This document shows positions 7,660-16,298 of a stretch of DNA of 64,000 bases, piece by piece (positions within the stretch are counted from its first letter, which is position 1; each line of letters opens with the position of its first letter). A model generated the notes under the pieces. It was not told where the DNA came from. It saw only the letters and a list, made by a program, of their open reading frames with translations, and made no database searches. The translations under genes and the position numbers were made by a program. The stretch comes from Bog-756 sp963829235 (GTDB lineage: Bacteria; Actinomycetota; Acidimicrobiia; Acidimicrobiales; RAAP-2), in contig CAWHIF010000002.1 of NCBI GenBank assembly GCA_963829235.1, forward strand, positions 62,001-126,000, in the 5' to 3' direction.

Positions 7660-8178
7660 GTGCGCTGGCTGCAGCGCCACTATGGCGCCGGTCCCATCCA
7701 CCTGGTCGGGCTGGTGACCTGCTTCGCCGTGGCCGCCTACGCACTGGGGAGAGTCCTCGGCGAGAGCGGCTGGAAGGAGATCCTCCTGTGGTTCGCCATC
7801 TGCGTCGTGGCCCACGATCTCATCGTGTGGCCGGTCTACGGCATCGCCGACCGGACGGCCCTGCGGGTCCAGAACAGATCGCGGGGCAGGCGTCCCCCGG
7901 TGCCCTGGATCAACCACGTCCGGGTCCCCGCCGTCATTTCGGCCGTGTTGCTGGTGATGTTCTTCCCGTTGATCCTCCGGCTCTCCAACTCCTACTACCA
8001 GGAGGCCACCGGATTCAACGAAGACGTGTACCTCATCAATTGGTTGACCGTGACCGGCATCCTCTTCGCCGGATCCGCGGTCATCTACGCCGTCCGGCTG
8101 GGACGTGCCCACAGGCGGGCGAGGGCGTCCGGTCCCCTACCCCCGAACGGGGACGAGGCGGTGGATCTGCTCGGGTGA
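7660..8178 (+). CDS. Multi-pass membrane protein, partner of the molybdopterin oxidoreductase
   Basis: A 172-residue protein with about four hydrophobic segments: IHLVGLVTCFAVAAYALG, ILLWFAICVVAHDLIVW, VPAVISAVLLVMFFPLIL and NWLTVTGILFAGSAVIYAV. Its GTG is one base after the preceding stop, so the two are co-transcribed. I do not recognise a named family. The buried His in VVAHDLIVW could be functional. Its last 42 bp overlap the convergent PIG-L gene. A role beside the Mo oxidoreductase is inferred from position only. Confidence 0.75.
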   Translation: MRWLQRHYGAGPIHLVGLVTCFAVAAYALGRVLGESGWKEILLWFAICVVAHDLIVWPVYGIADRTALRVQNRSRGRRPPVPWINHVRVPAVISAVLLVMFFPLILRLSNSYYQEATGFNEDVYLINWLTVTGILFAGSAVIYAVRLGRAHRRARASGPLPPNGDEAVDLLG

Positions 8179-8850
8179 GTTGACGGCGACCTCGACCGCC
8201 GGGCCGAGGGGCCCGAGCTGCGATCGGTAGCAGTCCACCGCCCGGCGCTTGCTCGGGATATCGGCCGAGACCTCGATGCCTTCGGCGGACCGCAGCTCGA
8301 ATCCTCTCGAGCGGAGGCCGGCCGTCGCCCCGAGGACCTTCTCGGGTAGGTAGACGGCGTAGGGAAGCTCCTCGTAGACGAGCCACTCGATGTCGGGGAA
8401 TTTCTCGACCACCTCGAGGCATGCCTCCGCGGTCACCTCGTGGTCGGGATGGCTCAGCCCGAGGGGGATGGCCCAGATGACCGGGGCCGACGCGTCGATC
8501 AGAACCTCCAGATCCTGGGCCACCGCACGGACGAGCTCGGCCCGCACGGACGGTCCCGGATAGCCGTAGGCCGAGGTGCGGTACTGGTGGTCCCAGTGCT
8601 CGAGATGATGGAAGGTGGATCCCAGCACGGACGCGGCCCGTGCGTCCTCCTCTCGGCGGGCACCCACGATGTCGGCTCCGGGTCGGAAGATCCCCGAGAG
8701 CTCCTCCCAGCCGGTGACCGGGTCCACCGACGGGGGACCCCCGGCGAAGGCGGTCACCATGGACGATCCCGGGTGGGCGACCAGGAGACCGGCACAGCTC
8801 AGGGCCACATCATCGAGATGCGGTGAGACTGCGCCGACGCCGGACGTCAC
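8137..8850 (-). CDS. PIG-L family N-acetyl-sugar deacetylase
   Basis: A 237-residue LmbE/PIG-L protein. The zinc motif HLDD is at residues 11-14 in AVSPHLDDVALSC, and the second histidine pair is in LSHPDHEV (about 130). Relatives remove acetyl groups from GlcNAc-linked compounds, for example MshB in mycothiol synthesis; the exact substrate here is not shown. The GTG at 8848-8850 lies 6 nt after a TAGGTT -10 box, so the transcript is probably leaderless. It converges with and overlaps the membrane protein gene by 42 bp. Confidence 0.9.
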   Translation of the reverse strand: MTSGVGAVSPHLDDVALSCAGLLVAHPGSSMVTAFAGGPPSVDPVTGWEELSGIFRPGADIVGARREEDARAASVLGSTFHHLEHWDHQYRTSAYGYPGPSVRAELVRAVAQDLEVLIDASAPVIWAIPLGLSHPDHEVTAEACLEVVEKFPDIEWLVYEELPYAVYLPEKVLGATAGLRSRGFELRSAEGIEVSADIPSKRRAVDCYRSQLGPLGPAVEVAVNSPEQIHRLVPVRG

Positions 8851-8856
8851 CCCCCA

Positions 8857-8862
8857 AACCTA
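8857..8862 (-). promoter_or_regulatory. -10 box TAGGTT, leaderless promoter of the PIG-L gene
   Basis: TAGGTT on the minus strand, then 6 nt (TGGGGG), then the GTG start. Confidence 0.55.
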
Positions 8863-9744
8863 CCGCCCGGGCGGTTTCCGGTTCCGGCCACGGAGAAGCC
8901 TGCTGGCCCGGGCGTCGGACAGGCCGACCCTGCGCTTCAGCCAGTCGTACATGCGGACCGACAGCTTGTCGACGAAGATCAGGATCGCTTTGGCCCCGTC
9001 CCCAGGGCGCGCCCGGTACTCGGTGGAACGCGGCGTCGGGGAGTCCTCGACGGTGTAGTAGTAGACGGCCAGGGACTTGCGGGCACGACCGGGAGGACAT
9101 CGCAACGGTTCCGGGTGGCCGTGCCAGGTATCCGTTCCGGTGGTGAAGATCACGGCCCGGTTGGCAATGGGCGCGATCACCACCTCTCTCGTCTTCATGT
9201 CGCGGCTCCACAGCTCCAGATCGCCGCCGTACGACTCGGGCCAGTCGGCGTTGAGGTAGACGAGCAGGTTCACGCGGCGTCGCCAGTGACGCCGGTGGGG
9301 ATGCACGGTGAAGTCCGCATGGATGTTCAGGTGGCCGCCGGACCGGGTCTGATGGAGCCCGGCGCCTTCGAGCGAGTCGTCGGCCACGAGGCCGTCGATG
9401 CCGGTGAGCTCGCTCAGAAGGCCCGCGAAGCGGGGCGAGGTCAGTTCGCGCCAGATCTCCTGGAGTGTCGGCCCCCAGGTGGTGGGATCGGTGTTGGCGA
9501 ACTTCCGCTCATTGGTATGGACGTAGTTGACCCAGTGGTCGCTGTGGGCGGCAGGGATCTCGGCCTCCGCGGCCCGCCCGACCTCCTCGGACAGAAACCC
9601 GTCGAGGGCGATGTGCGGGAACGGCGACGCCGAACGGTAGCGGGTCCGGAGCCCGGCCAGCCGCTCCTCGAGGCCGTCGAGGTCGATCGCCTGTTCCGTG
9701 CCACCTCGGCCTGCGTCTTGATCGGCCGGCGTCAATGGATTCAT
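8860..9744 (-). CDS. 2-oxoglutarate/Fe(II)-dependent oxygenase (prolyl 4-hydroxylase-like)
   Basis: A 294-residue protein. The metal-binding facial triad is readable as HxD in LNIHADF and a distal His in TDTWHGHPEP, followed by a basic residue in RARKSLAVYYYT for 2-oxoglutarate. YLNADWPESYGGDLELW is the hallmark strand of bacterial P4H-like proteins with a C-terminal extension of the sugar-synthesis type. It may hydroxylate a sugar, amino acid or protein. The ATG at 9744 follows GGGAGGGG; the upstream frame is open but runs into a repeat tract and is not conserved in character. Its 3' end lies inside the promoter of the PIG-L gene. Confidence 0.85.
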   Translation of the reverse strand: MNPLTPADQDAGRGGTEQAIDLDGLEERLAGLRTRYRSASPFPHIALDGFLSEEVGRAAEAEIPAAHSDHWVNYVHTNERKFANTDPTTWGPTLQEIWRELTSPRFAGLLSELTGIDGLVADDSLEGAGLHQTRSGGHLNIHADFTVHPHRRHWRRRVNLLVYLNADWPESYGGDLELWSRDMKTREVVIAPIANRAVIFTTGTDTWHGHPEPLRCPPGRARKSLAVYYYTVEDSPTPRSTEYRARPGDGAKAILIFVDKLSVRMYDWLKRRVGLSDARASRLLRGRNRKPPGR

Positions 9745-9838
9745 CGCTGCCCCTCCCTCGCTCCTCTGCCGCATCGCTGGTTCCACGAGTGTGCGGCCGG
9801 GCACGGCGACGCCATAGGGCCGAAAGTCCCAATCGACC

Positions 9839-9896
9839 GGCCGGACGGCACGGTCAGACGCACGGCCGGACGCACGGCCGGACGGCACGGCCGGAC
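9839..9896. repeat. Tandem 12-13-bp repeats in a divergent promoter region
   Basis: Units GGCCGGACGGCAC, GGTCAGACGCAC, GGCCGGACGCAC, GGCCGGACGGCAC and a partial GGCCGGAC run head to tail. They sit between the oxygenase and the cyclase fusion gene, ending 20 bp before the cyclase -10 box. Confidence 0.75.
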
Positions 9897-9916
9897 CCGC
9901 CGCCCGGGCCGACCGG

Positions 9917-9922
9917 TACAGT
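9917..9922 (+). promoter_or_regulatory. -10 box TACAGT, leaderless promoter
   Basis: TACAGT, 6 nt (TTCGAG), then the GTG at 9929. Confidence 0.55.
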
Positions 9923-9928
9923 TTCGAG

Positions 9929-11275
9929 GTGGCCTCTCCCACCCGGACCCGCTACGCCACCTGCGGTGACGTCGAAATCGCCTACCAGGTCATCGGCGAC
10001 GGACCGATCGACCTCCTCTTGTACACCGGGGGCACCACCCCGATCGACTGCGTGGACGAAGAGCCGTCCATGGCCCGGTTCCAACGACGACTGGCCGGTG
10101 TCGGTCGTGTCATCCGGTTCGACAGGCGGGGCGTGGGCCTCTCGGAGAGGGGCTCGCCTTCGAACCCGCCGACCGAAGCGCAGTGGGTGGAGGATGCGGT
10201 GGCCGTCCTGGACGCGGTCGGCTCCGAGAGATCGGTGGTGCTGGCGCCCTTCGTGGCCTCCCCCGTCGCCCTGCTGATGGCGGCCACCCATCCGGATCGG
10301 GTCACCAGGCTGATCCTCGTGAACGGTTCGGCCCGCGCCGCCTGGGCCCCCGACTACCCGGACGGCATGCCCGAGAGCATGATCGAACTGGGCATGCGAC
10401 TGGGCGCTGACCCCGATGCAGTCGAGCAGGGCTATGACAACCTCGCGATCATCGCGCCCAGCGTCGCCGACGACCCCGCCTTCCGGGCCTGGTTCGATCG
10501 GTCGGGGAACCTCGGGGCCACCCCGGCGATGGCCCGAGCGATGCAAGGCATCCTGTACCGGACCGACGTCCGCCAGTACCTCCCGTCGATCCACGTGCCC
10601 ACCTTGATCATCCAACGTTCTGACAATCCATATTTCGGCCGCGGACACGGCCGCTACCTGGCCGACCACATTGCCGGAGCCACATACGTCGAGCTGCCGG
10701 GAAGCGACCTCCTCTACTGGGTGGGCGACACCACGGCGATGCTCGACGAGATCGAAGAGTTCGTCACCGGTGTGCGTGGCGGGTCCGGCGCGGATCGAGT
10801 GCTGGCCACCGTCTTGTTCACCGACATCGTGGGCTCGACCGACCGCGCCGCACAGCTCGGGGACGGGCGCTGGCGCGACCTCCTGGACCGTCATGATCAG
10901 AGTGTCCGCAGCCAGCTCGACCGCTTCCGGGGCCGTGAGGTGAAGATGGTCGGAGACGGCTTCGTGGCCTCATTCGACAGCCCGGGTCGAGCCATCGAGT
11001 GCGCCTTGGCCATCCGGGACGTGCTGAGATCCTTCGACATCGGCGTGCGCGCCGGCATCCACACAGGAGAGATCGAAGTCCGCGGAGACGATGTCGCCGG
11101 TCTGGCCGTCCACATCGGCGCCCGGGTCGTGGCCCTGGCCGGCACCGGCGAGGTGCTCGTCTCATCGACCGTGAAGGACCTGGTCGCCGGGTCAAGCGTC
11201 CGCTTCGAGGACCGCGGGGAACACGAGCTGAGGGGGGTGCCGGGGACCTGGCGCCTGTTCGCGGTGGACAGCTGA
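9929..11275 (+). CDS. Alpha/beta-hydrolase domain fused to class III adenylate cyclase
   Basis: The 448-residue protein joins an alpha/beta-hydrolase fold (about 15-280) to a class III cyclase catalytic domain (about 288-448). Cyclase metal residues are Asp299 in LFTDIVGST and Asp343 in KMVGDGF; GVRAGIHTGEIE and VHIGARV follow as expected. In the hydrolase part the nucleophile elbow, normally GxSxG, reads APFVASP, so the catalytic serine appears lost and this domain probably senses a ligand. The product would be a cAMP-forming (or cGMP-forming) signal protein in the cytoplasm. The GTG start sits 6 nt after TACAGT, so it is likely leaderless. Confidence 0.88.
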   Translation: MASPTRTRYATCGDVEIAYQVIGDGPIDLLLYTGGTTPIDCVDEEPSMARFQRRLAGVGRVIRFDRRGVGLSERGSPSNPPTEAQWVEDAVAVLDAVGSERSVVLAPFVASPVALLMAATHPDRVTRLILVNGSARAAWAPDYPDGMPESMIELGMRLGADPDAVEQGYDNLAIIAPSVADDPAFRAWFDRSGNLGATPAMARAMQGILYRTDVRQYLPSIHVPTLIIQRSDNPYFGRGHGRYLADHIAGATYVELPGSDLLYWVGDTTAMLDEIEEFVTGVRGGSGADRVLATVLFTDIVGSTDRAAQLGDGRWRDLLDRHDQSVRSQLDRFRGREVKMVGDGFVASFDSPGRAIECALAIRDVLRSFDIGVRAGIHTGEIEVRGDDVAGLAVHIGARVVALAGTGEVLVSSTVKDLVAGSSVRFEDRGEHELRGVPGTWRLFAVDS

Positions 11276-11371
11276 CGCCCCGCCACGGCGTCAGGCGAAG
11301 AGCGGTCGACGAGTGGGACCGACCGCACCGAGCCGCTCGTGCGCTGCTGCGCCCGGTGGACGTCGACGACC

Positions 11372-11377
11372 TACTCT
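11372..11377 (+). promoter_or_regulatory. -10 box TACTCT, leaderless promoter
   Basis: TACTCT, 6 nt (GGCCGG), then GTG ATG AGC at 11384. Confidence 0.5.
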
Positions 11378-11383
11378 GGCCGG

Positions 11384-13015
11384 GTGATGAGCCTGCCCAC
11401 CTCACGCTGGGGCCCCGGGCCGGTGGGCCGGGCGGGCTGGGACCGACCGCCTCGATTGGGTTGGCTCACGATCGTCCTGCTCACCGCGCTGGCGGTCGGG
11501 GGTCTCCTGCTCCGGGTATGGATCCTCGGGAACGCACCCCTCAACTCCGACGAAGCCACGGCCGGCCTGGTGGCGCATGAGATCGCACGCGGGCACTTCT
11601 TCGCGTTCTATTGGGGCCAGGGCTACGGGGGCGTCGAGCCGTATGTCGTCGCCCTGATCTTCCTGGTGGCCGGTCAGTCGCCGCTGACCCTCAACGCCAC
11701 ACCGGTAGTGCTGGGCTTCATCGGCGCCGTGTTCGTGTGGAGGATCGGGCTCCACCTGTTCCGGAGGCCCGCCGCATTGGTCGCGGCCGTGCTCAGCTGG
11801 ATCTGGTCGGAGTCCACGCTGTGGAACTCGACCAAGGAATACGGATTCCACCAGGTGGGTGTGGTCCTCGGTCTCGTCGTCCTCTTACAGACCATACGGA
11901 TCGTGCGGGCCACCCGTACGGCGGACGGCGATCGGATCTCCGACTGGCTCATCTTCGGTGGCGCAGTCGGCCTCGGATACTGGGCATCGCCGGAGATCGT
12001 CTACTTCGCGGTGCCGGGGACGCTCGTCGTCCTGATGACCCGGCGGCACAGGGCGGCCAGGGGCACGACCCGACGCGTCGTGGTGATGGGCGTGGCCGCC
12101 GTCATCGGTGCCCTTCCGTCCATCTGGGCCACGGCGACCGGCAACAGCACCACCATCCCGTCCTCCCCCGTTCCGTACCTCTCCCGGCTGGGGACCTTCT
12201 TCACCCACGTCCTCCCGATGGTCCTCGGACTGCGGATCGAGGGAGCCGGGGTATGGGAGCTGGGCCCGAGGTTCGGGCCCGTCGTCTACGCCCTGGCCCT
12301 GGTGGTCGTGGTCGGGGCGGCGGTCATCGTCGCCGTGGGCAACCGTGATGCCCTGGTGCTGGTGCTGACCCTGGTGGCCTTTCCCTTCCTCTACGCCGCC
12401 TTCCCGACATCGTGGTTCTGGAATGACGGTCGGTACGCCATCGGGCTCACCCCGGTGGTGGCACTGGTGGTGGTCGGATCCCTGTGGCAGGTGATGCGCC
12501 CGGCCACCGCCATCTGGGTCGCCGCGGCCCTGTTGTTGGCTGCGTTCGCCACCACGCTGGTGGCCTTCAATTCCGGCTACGGGGCCATCGGGAGCCCGGA
12601 CGAGCTCACGAAGTGGTCGACGAACCCAAATCCGGCCATCGCCTCGTTGGCACGGCACCTCGAGCACATGGGGACGACCCATGCCTACGCGGGCTACTGG
12701 GTGGCGAACGACCTGACCTTCGTGTCCGACGGCGATGTGACGGCTCTGTCGGTGGGCGAGGCCAGAAACCCGCCCGAGGCCACCAGCGTCGAACAGGCGG
12801 CCACCGCCGCCTGGGTCTTCGTTCCGCCCGCCTCCACCGCAGTCGCCGCGTCCCAGCTCGGTGCGACGGTCGACCTCGACCCCGGGTCCACCACCGAGAC
12901 CGGTCTGATCGCCTGGCTGGACGGCCATGGCATCCCCTACAAGAAGAGCTCGACCGGAGTCTTCGACATCGTCGTACCGGATCGGAATGTGACCCCGAAC
13001 CGGGTCGCCGGCTGA
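11384..13015 (+). CDS. GT-C fold membrane glycosyltransferase (GT39/PMT-like)
   Basis: A 543-residue polytopic protein. After a first helix (LTIVLLTALAVGGLLLRVWI) comes the acidic loop motif LNSDEATAGL, typical of GT-C enzymes that use polyprenyl-phosphate sugars, followed by about ten hydrophobic segments and a C-terminal soluble domain of about 150 residues. The donor and acceptor are unknown. The start is GTG 11384 (or the adjacent ATG), chosen because TACTCT lies 6 nt upstream; the frame extends further upstream without a good ribosome binding site. It converges on the small coiled-coil gene across a tandem repeat. Confidence 0.8.
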   Translation: MMSLPTSRWGPGPVGRAGWDRPPRLGWLTIVLLTALAVGGLLLRVWILGNAPLNSDEATAGLVAHEIARGHFFAFYWGQGYGGVEPYVVALIFLVAGQSPLTLNATPVVLGFIGAVFVWRIGLHLFRRPAALVAAVLSWIWSESTLWNSTKEYGFHQVGVVLGLVVLLQTIRIVRATRTADGDRISDWLIFGGAVGLGYWASPEIVYFAVPGTLVVLMTRRHRAARGTTRRVVVMGVAAVIGALPSIWATATGNSTTIPSSPVPYLSRLGTFFTHVLPMVLGLRIEGAGVWELGPRFGPVVYALALVVVVGAAVIVAVGNRDALVLVLTLVAFPFLYAAFPTSWFWNDGRYAIGLTPVVALVVVGSLWQVMRPATAIWVAAALLLAAFATTLVAFNSGYGAIGSPDELTKWSTNPNPAIASLARHLEHMGTTHAYAGYWVANDLTFVSDGDVTALSVGEARNPPEATSVEQAATAAWVFVPPASTAVAASQLGATVDLDPGSTTETGLIAWLDGHGIPYKKSSTGVFDIVVPDRNVTPNRVAG

Positions 13016-13071
13016 GAGGCGGGCCGGCCGGGCTGCGCCCCAGCCGTCGAGACGCGAGCTGTCGAGACGCT

Positions 13072-13119
13072 GGTGAGACGCTCCCCGGGTGAGACGCTCC
13101 CCGGGTGAGACGCTCCCCG
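13072..13119. repeat. Three perfect 16-bp tandem repeats between convergent genes
   Basis: GGTGAGACGCTCCCCG occurs at 13072-13087, 13088-13103 and 13104-13119 without mismatch. Related GAGACGC pieces occur just before (13049-13070). The repeats fill the gap between the GT-C gene stop and the stop of the coiled-coil gene. Confidence 0.85.
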
Positions 13120-13124
13120 GGCCA

Positions 13125-13481
13125 CTAGTGGGTGATCAGCGCCCTGTCCGTCGAGGCCAGCGCCTCGTTCAAGCGGGCCACCTCGGCTTCGGCCACCCGG
13201 AGGGAGGAGGCGTGTTGGCTGGACCGGTACCGCCAGTAGTCCACGTGCATGGTCAGCAGGGAGACACGTTCGCGGAGCGCCTCCAACTCCCGATCGGACT
13301 CGGCTACGGCGGCGGTGCGACGACCGCTCCGACCGGTGAGACGGGCCCGGATGCCGGCGAACCAGCCCTTCCCGTCCGCCCCGGCCAGTTCCTCTGCGTT
13401 CCTTGTCATCACCCGTGTATCGGCCCGTCTGCCAGTCACGTTGAGCCGAAAATCCATGGGATCGATGAAGGCGGAAACCAT
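13125..13481 (-). CDS. Small coiled-coil protein of unknown function
   Basis: A 118-residue protein I do not recognise. The C-terminal two-thirds (about 50-115) is heptad-rich (ESDRELEALRERVSLL, RVAEAEVARLNEALAS) and should form a coiled coil; there is no membrane segment. The ATG at 13481 is preceded by TACACT at exactly 6 nt, matching the leaderless starts of neighbouring genes, and this supports the minus strand over an overlapping plus-strand frame. Function unknown. Confidence 0.6.
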   Translation of the reverse strand: MVSAFIDPMDFRLNVTGRRADTRVMTRNAEELAGADGKGWFAGIRARLTGRSGRRTAAVAESDRELEALRERVSLLTMHVDYWRYRSSQHASSLRVAEAEVARLNEALASTDRALITH

Positions 13482-13487
13482 GGCTCC

Positions 13488-13493
13488 AGTGTA
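13488..13493 (-). promoter_or_regulatory. -10 box TACACT, leaderless promoter
   Basis: TACACT on the minus strand, 6 nt (GGAGCC), then ATG at 13481. Confidence 0.5.
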
Positions 13494-13628
13494 GGCGTCG
13501 AAAGTTGAGTAATCAAGTCGACTTTCTATGTTTCGGCCGGAAGCGAGCCCGAACCCCCGAGCCGGACCCGCAGACGCGGGAGTGGCGTCACGGTCACGGA
13601 GCGAGGTCGCGGCCGGAAAAGGGCAGGC

Positions 13629-13634
13629 TACCGT
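13629..13634 (+). promoter_or_regulatory. -10 box TACCGT, leaderless promoter
   Basis: TACCGT, 6 nt (TACCGG), then ATG at 13641. Confidence 0.5.
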
Positions 13635-13640
13635 TACCGG

Positions 13641-14618
13641 ATGGACTCGCCCCTCGACCTGTTGGGCGTCCCGGAGCTACCGGATCTCCTGGCCGCGGTC
13701 GACGGCCGGCTGGTTCGAGCGTGTTCGGCCGGCGAACCGGCATTCTCGGCCGCCTGCGTCCGGGTCGTGGCCGGGGGCGGCAAGCGCCTTCGACCCGCCC
13801 TCACACTGGCCATTGCCGGGCTGGCCGGCGCGTGGGATGCGCGGGTGATGGCTGCCGCCGCGGCCGTGGAGTTGGTCCAGGTCGGCTCCTTGGTCCACGA
13901 CGACATCTTCGACGAGGCACTGACCAGGCGGGGGACGCCGACCATCAACGCCGTCGAAGGTGAAACCGAGGCCCTCCTGGCCGGGACGTTCATGTTGGCC
14001 CGGGCCGCGGCCGAAGCCACCGCGGCCGGTCAGGCGGTGGCCGCCGACGTGGCCCGAACGGTCGGCCAGCTCTGCGTGGGACAGGCGACGGAGACCCGCC
14101 ACCTCTTCGATGTCGACCAAGAGATGGCCAGATACCTTCTCACCATCGAGGCCAAGACGGCCGCCCTGTTCGGATGCTCGTGCCGGGTGGGCGGCCTCAG
14201 CGCAGATCAGCCGCCCGAGCATGTCTCCAACTTCGGCGAGTTCGGCCTCAATTTCGGCATGGCCTTCCAGATCATCGACGACGTGCTCGATCTGGTCGGA
14301 GACCCGGTCCGTCTGGGCAAACCGGTAGGGACCGACATCCGCAACGGAGTGTTGACCATGCCGGTCCTGTTGGAGCTGGCTGATCGCCGGGGCGGGGATC
14401 TCCACGCCCTGCTGGTCAGACGAGAGCCTGCCGACCTCGAGCAGGCGTCACGAGTGACCATCGGATCAGGCCGGATCGCGGAGGCCATCGAGGCGGCTCG
14501 GGAGTATGCGGCGCTGGCCACGACCGCGATCTCCCGGGTGCCCGGTGACACCGGTGCCCTGGCGCAATTCCCGCTGTCCTACGTCGACTGGGCCCTCGAG
14601 CGGTTCCTCGCCGCCTGA
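13641..14618 (+). CDS. Polyprenyl diphosphate synthase
   Basis: A 325-residue trans-isoprenyl diphosphate synthase. The first aspartate-rich motif is DDIFD in LVHDDIFDEALTRRG, and the second lies in FQIIDDVLDLVGD, followed by the conserved LGKPVGTDIRNG. It condenses IPP with allylic diphosphates into longer prenyl chains, in the cytoplasm; the product length cannot be read reliably. It is followed 114 bp later by a phytoene-desaturase-like oxidoreductase, which hints at a joint isoprenoid route. The leaderless-type start is described at the -10 box. Confidence 0.92.
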   Translation: MDSPLDLLGVPELPDLLAAVDGRLVRACSAGEPAFSAACVRVVAGGGKRLRPALTLAIAGLAGAWDARVMAAAAAVELVQVGSLVHDDIFDEALTRRGTPTINAVEGETEALLAGTFMLARAAAEATAAGQAVAADVARTVGQLCVGQATETRHLFDVDQEMARYLLTIEAKTAALFGCSCRVGGLSADQPPEHVSNFGEFGLNFGMAFQIIDDVLDLVGDPVRLGKPVGTDIRNGVLTMPVLLELADRRGGDLHALLVRREPADLEQASRVTIGSGRIAEAIEAAREYAALATTAISRVPGDTGALAQFPLSYVDWALERFLAA

Positions 14619-14719
14619 CCCGCGAACGTCCCGGTTCGCCGGCTCCCCGGGCCGGTCCGGCCCGGGGTGGCGATGGGCACCCGCGCCCCGAAGGTTCGAC
14701 AGCACCCTGGACACGTCAC

Positions 14720-14725
14720 TACCGT
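14720..14725 (+). promoter_or_regulatory. -10 box TACCGT upstream of the FAD oxidoreductase
   Basis: TACCGT, 7 nt, then ATG at 14733; one base longer than the usual spacing in this window. Confidence 0.4.
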
Positions 14726-14732
14726 GACCGCG

Positions 14733-16298
14733 ATGTCCGACTACGACGCCATTGTCATCGGGGCCGGCCACAACGGTCTCACCGCAGCAACGGTGATGGC
14801 TCGGGGGGGAATGCGCACCCTCTGCCTGGAGAAGAACCACTTCATCGGCGGCATGGCGACGACCACGGAACTTGCCCGCGGCTATCGCTTCGAGCTGGCC
14901 GGTTCCATCCAGTTCCCTATCCCGACCGAGATCTTCGACGATCTGGACTTCGCCTCGTGCCCCATCTACGAGCCCGAGGTCCAGTCGGCCAGCATCGGCC
15001 CGACCGGTGGACCTCCGGTCCTGTTGTACAGCGACCCCACCCGGCTGCTGGACCACCTCAGCGATTCGCTGGGCCTCGAGGCCGTACTGGGCATGGCCGA
15101 GGTGGCGGCTTGGGCTGAGGCGCCGGCCCGTGCCATCGGCAGGCTGGACGTGCGGAAGCCACCGAAGTCCCTTGACGAGATGTGGGCGTCGGCAACGAAC
15201 GAGAAGGAGCGCCAGGCCATCCGCACGGCGATGTTCGGCAGCGTGATGGACGTCGTCGACAACTTCCTCCCCGACCGCGACAAGCATGCCCAGGTGCGAA
15301 GCATGTTGGCCTTCCTGGCCGTCAACTCGACGTACCGGGGCCCGTATTCGCCGGGGAGCGCGCTGTGCCTGGCCTTCGCACTGGCATCACCCGGCGATGC
15401 CACGATGTCCAAGGTCCGGGGCGGCATCGGGACCATGTCGGACCACCTGCTGCGCTTGTTCGAGCAGAACGGCGGCGAGCTCCGTCGCCATGTCAAAGTG
15501 TCCCGCATCAACACCGCCGGGCCGCGGGTGGAAGGGGTGACGCTGTCCGACGGCGAGGTGGTGACCGCACCGGTGGTGGTGTCGAATCTCGACCCCACGG
15601 CCACGTTCTCACAGTTGCTGGACCGCGATTCGCTGCCCACGGAGTTCGCCCAGCGCATCGGGGCCATCGACCATCGGGCGGTCTATTTCCAGATCCATTT
15701 TGCGCTCGACGGTCTCCCTGAGTACTCGAGTCCCTACGACGTCCTCAACCAGGGTGACCTCCGCCACAATGTCACCTTCTTCGGGACCACCGAGCAGATG
15801 CAGCGGGACTTCGAGGGGTGCGTCCGGGGCATCGTCCCCGAATCGCCTTCCTTCAACCTCTCGATCCCGACGATGCGCGACCCCGCCCTGGCCCCGCCCG
15901 GGAGGCACGTCGCCAGCAGCTTCGCCTTCTACTCCCCCATCGGCAGCACGCATGCGGAACAGGCACGGTTCCGCGACGAGATGGCCGCCCGCATCGTGGC
16001 CAAGATCACCTCATTGGCGCCCAACTTCCCCGGCCTCATCGAACGCCAGTTCAACTACCCCGCCTACACCTACGAGCTGATGTTCGGGTGCACCGGAGGT
16101 GACTTCACCCACGGGCTGCTCCAGCCGGAGTTCATGGGGCCGTTCCGCCCGGGGCCCCGGGGATGGCCCGATGCCCCGATCCCGATCGAGGGGCTCTACC
16201 TCTGCGGCGCGGGGTGCCACGGCGGACCCGGGGTCACCTTCATCCCCGGCTACAACTGCGGGTACGAAGTGCTCGACTCGGCGGGCACCCGGGAGTAG
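14733..16298 (+). CDS. Phytoene-desaturase-like NAD(P)/FAD-dependent oxidoreductase
   Basis: A 521-residue FAD protein. The dinucleotide motif YDAIVIGAGHNGLTAATVMA is at the N-terminus, the FAD-contacting E of LCLEKNHFIGGMA follows, and the C-terminal FAD site is GLYLCGAGCHGGPGVT. The layout matches the CrtI/PYROXD2-like group of desaturases and isomerases acting on isoprenoid or lipid-like substrates. Position after the polyprenyl synthase supports an isoprenoid substrate (inference). The ATG at 14733 is chosen because the product then starts right before the Rossmann strand. The last 49 bp overlap the convergent DUF2834 gene. Confidence 0.88.
   Translation: MSDYDAIVIGAGHNGLTAATVMARGGMRTLCLEKNHFIGGMATTTELARGYRFELAGSIQFPIPTEIFDDLDFASCPIYEPEVQSASIGPTGGPPVLLYSDPTRLLDHLSDSLGLEAVLGMAEVAAWAEAPARAIGRLDVRKPPKSLDEMWASATNEKERQAIRTAMFGSVMDVVDNFLPDRDKHAQVRSMLAFLAVNSTYRGPYSPGSALCLAFALASPGDATMSKVRGGIGTMSDHLLRLFEQNGGELRRHVKVSRINTAGPRVEGVTLSDGEVVTAPVVVSNLDPTATFSQLLDRDSLPTEFAQRIGAIDHRAVYFQIHFALDGLPEYSSPYDVLNQGDLRHNVTFFGTTEQMQRDFEGCVRGIVPESPSFNLSIPTMRDPALAPPGRHVASSFAFYSPIGSTHAEQARFRDEMAARIVAKITSLAPNFPGLIERQFNYPAYTYELMFGCTGGDFTHGLLQPEFMGPFRPGPRGWPDAPIPIEGLYLCGAGCHGGPGVTFIPGYNCGYEVLDSAGTRE

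Noticed and set aside
13072..13119. Short direct repeats as a CRISPR array
   Set aside because: The units are contiguous without spacers, and no cas gene is present. The same holds for the other tandem repeats.
13089..13508. Plus-strand frame opposite the small coiled-coil gene
   Set aside because: It starts in the 16-bp tandem repeat. The minus-strand gene has a -10 box at the leaderless distance and heptad periodicity.
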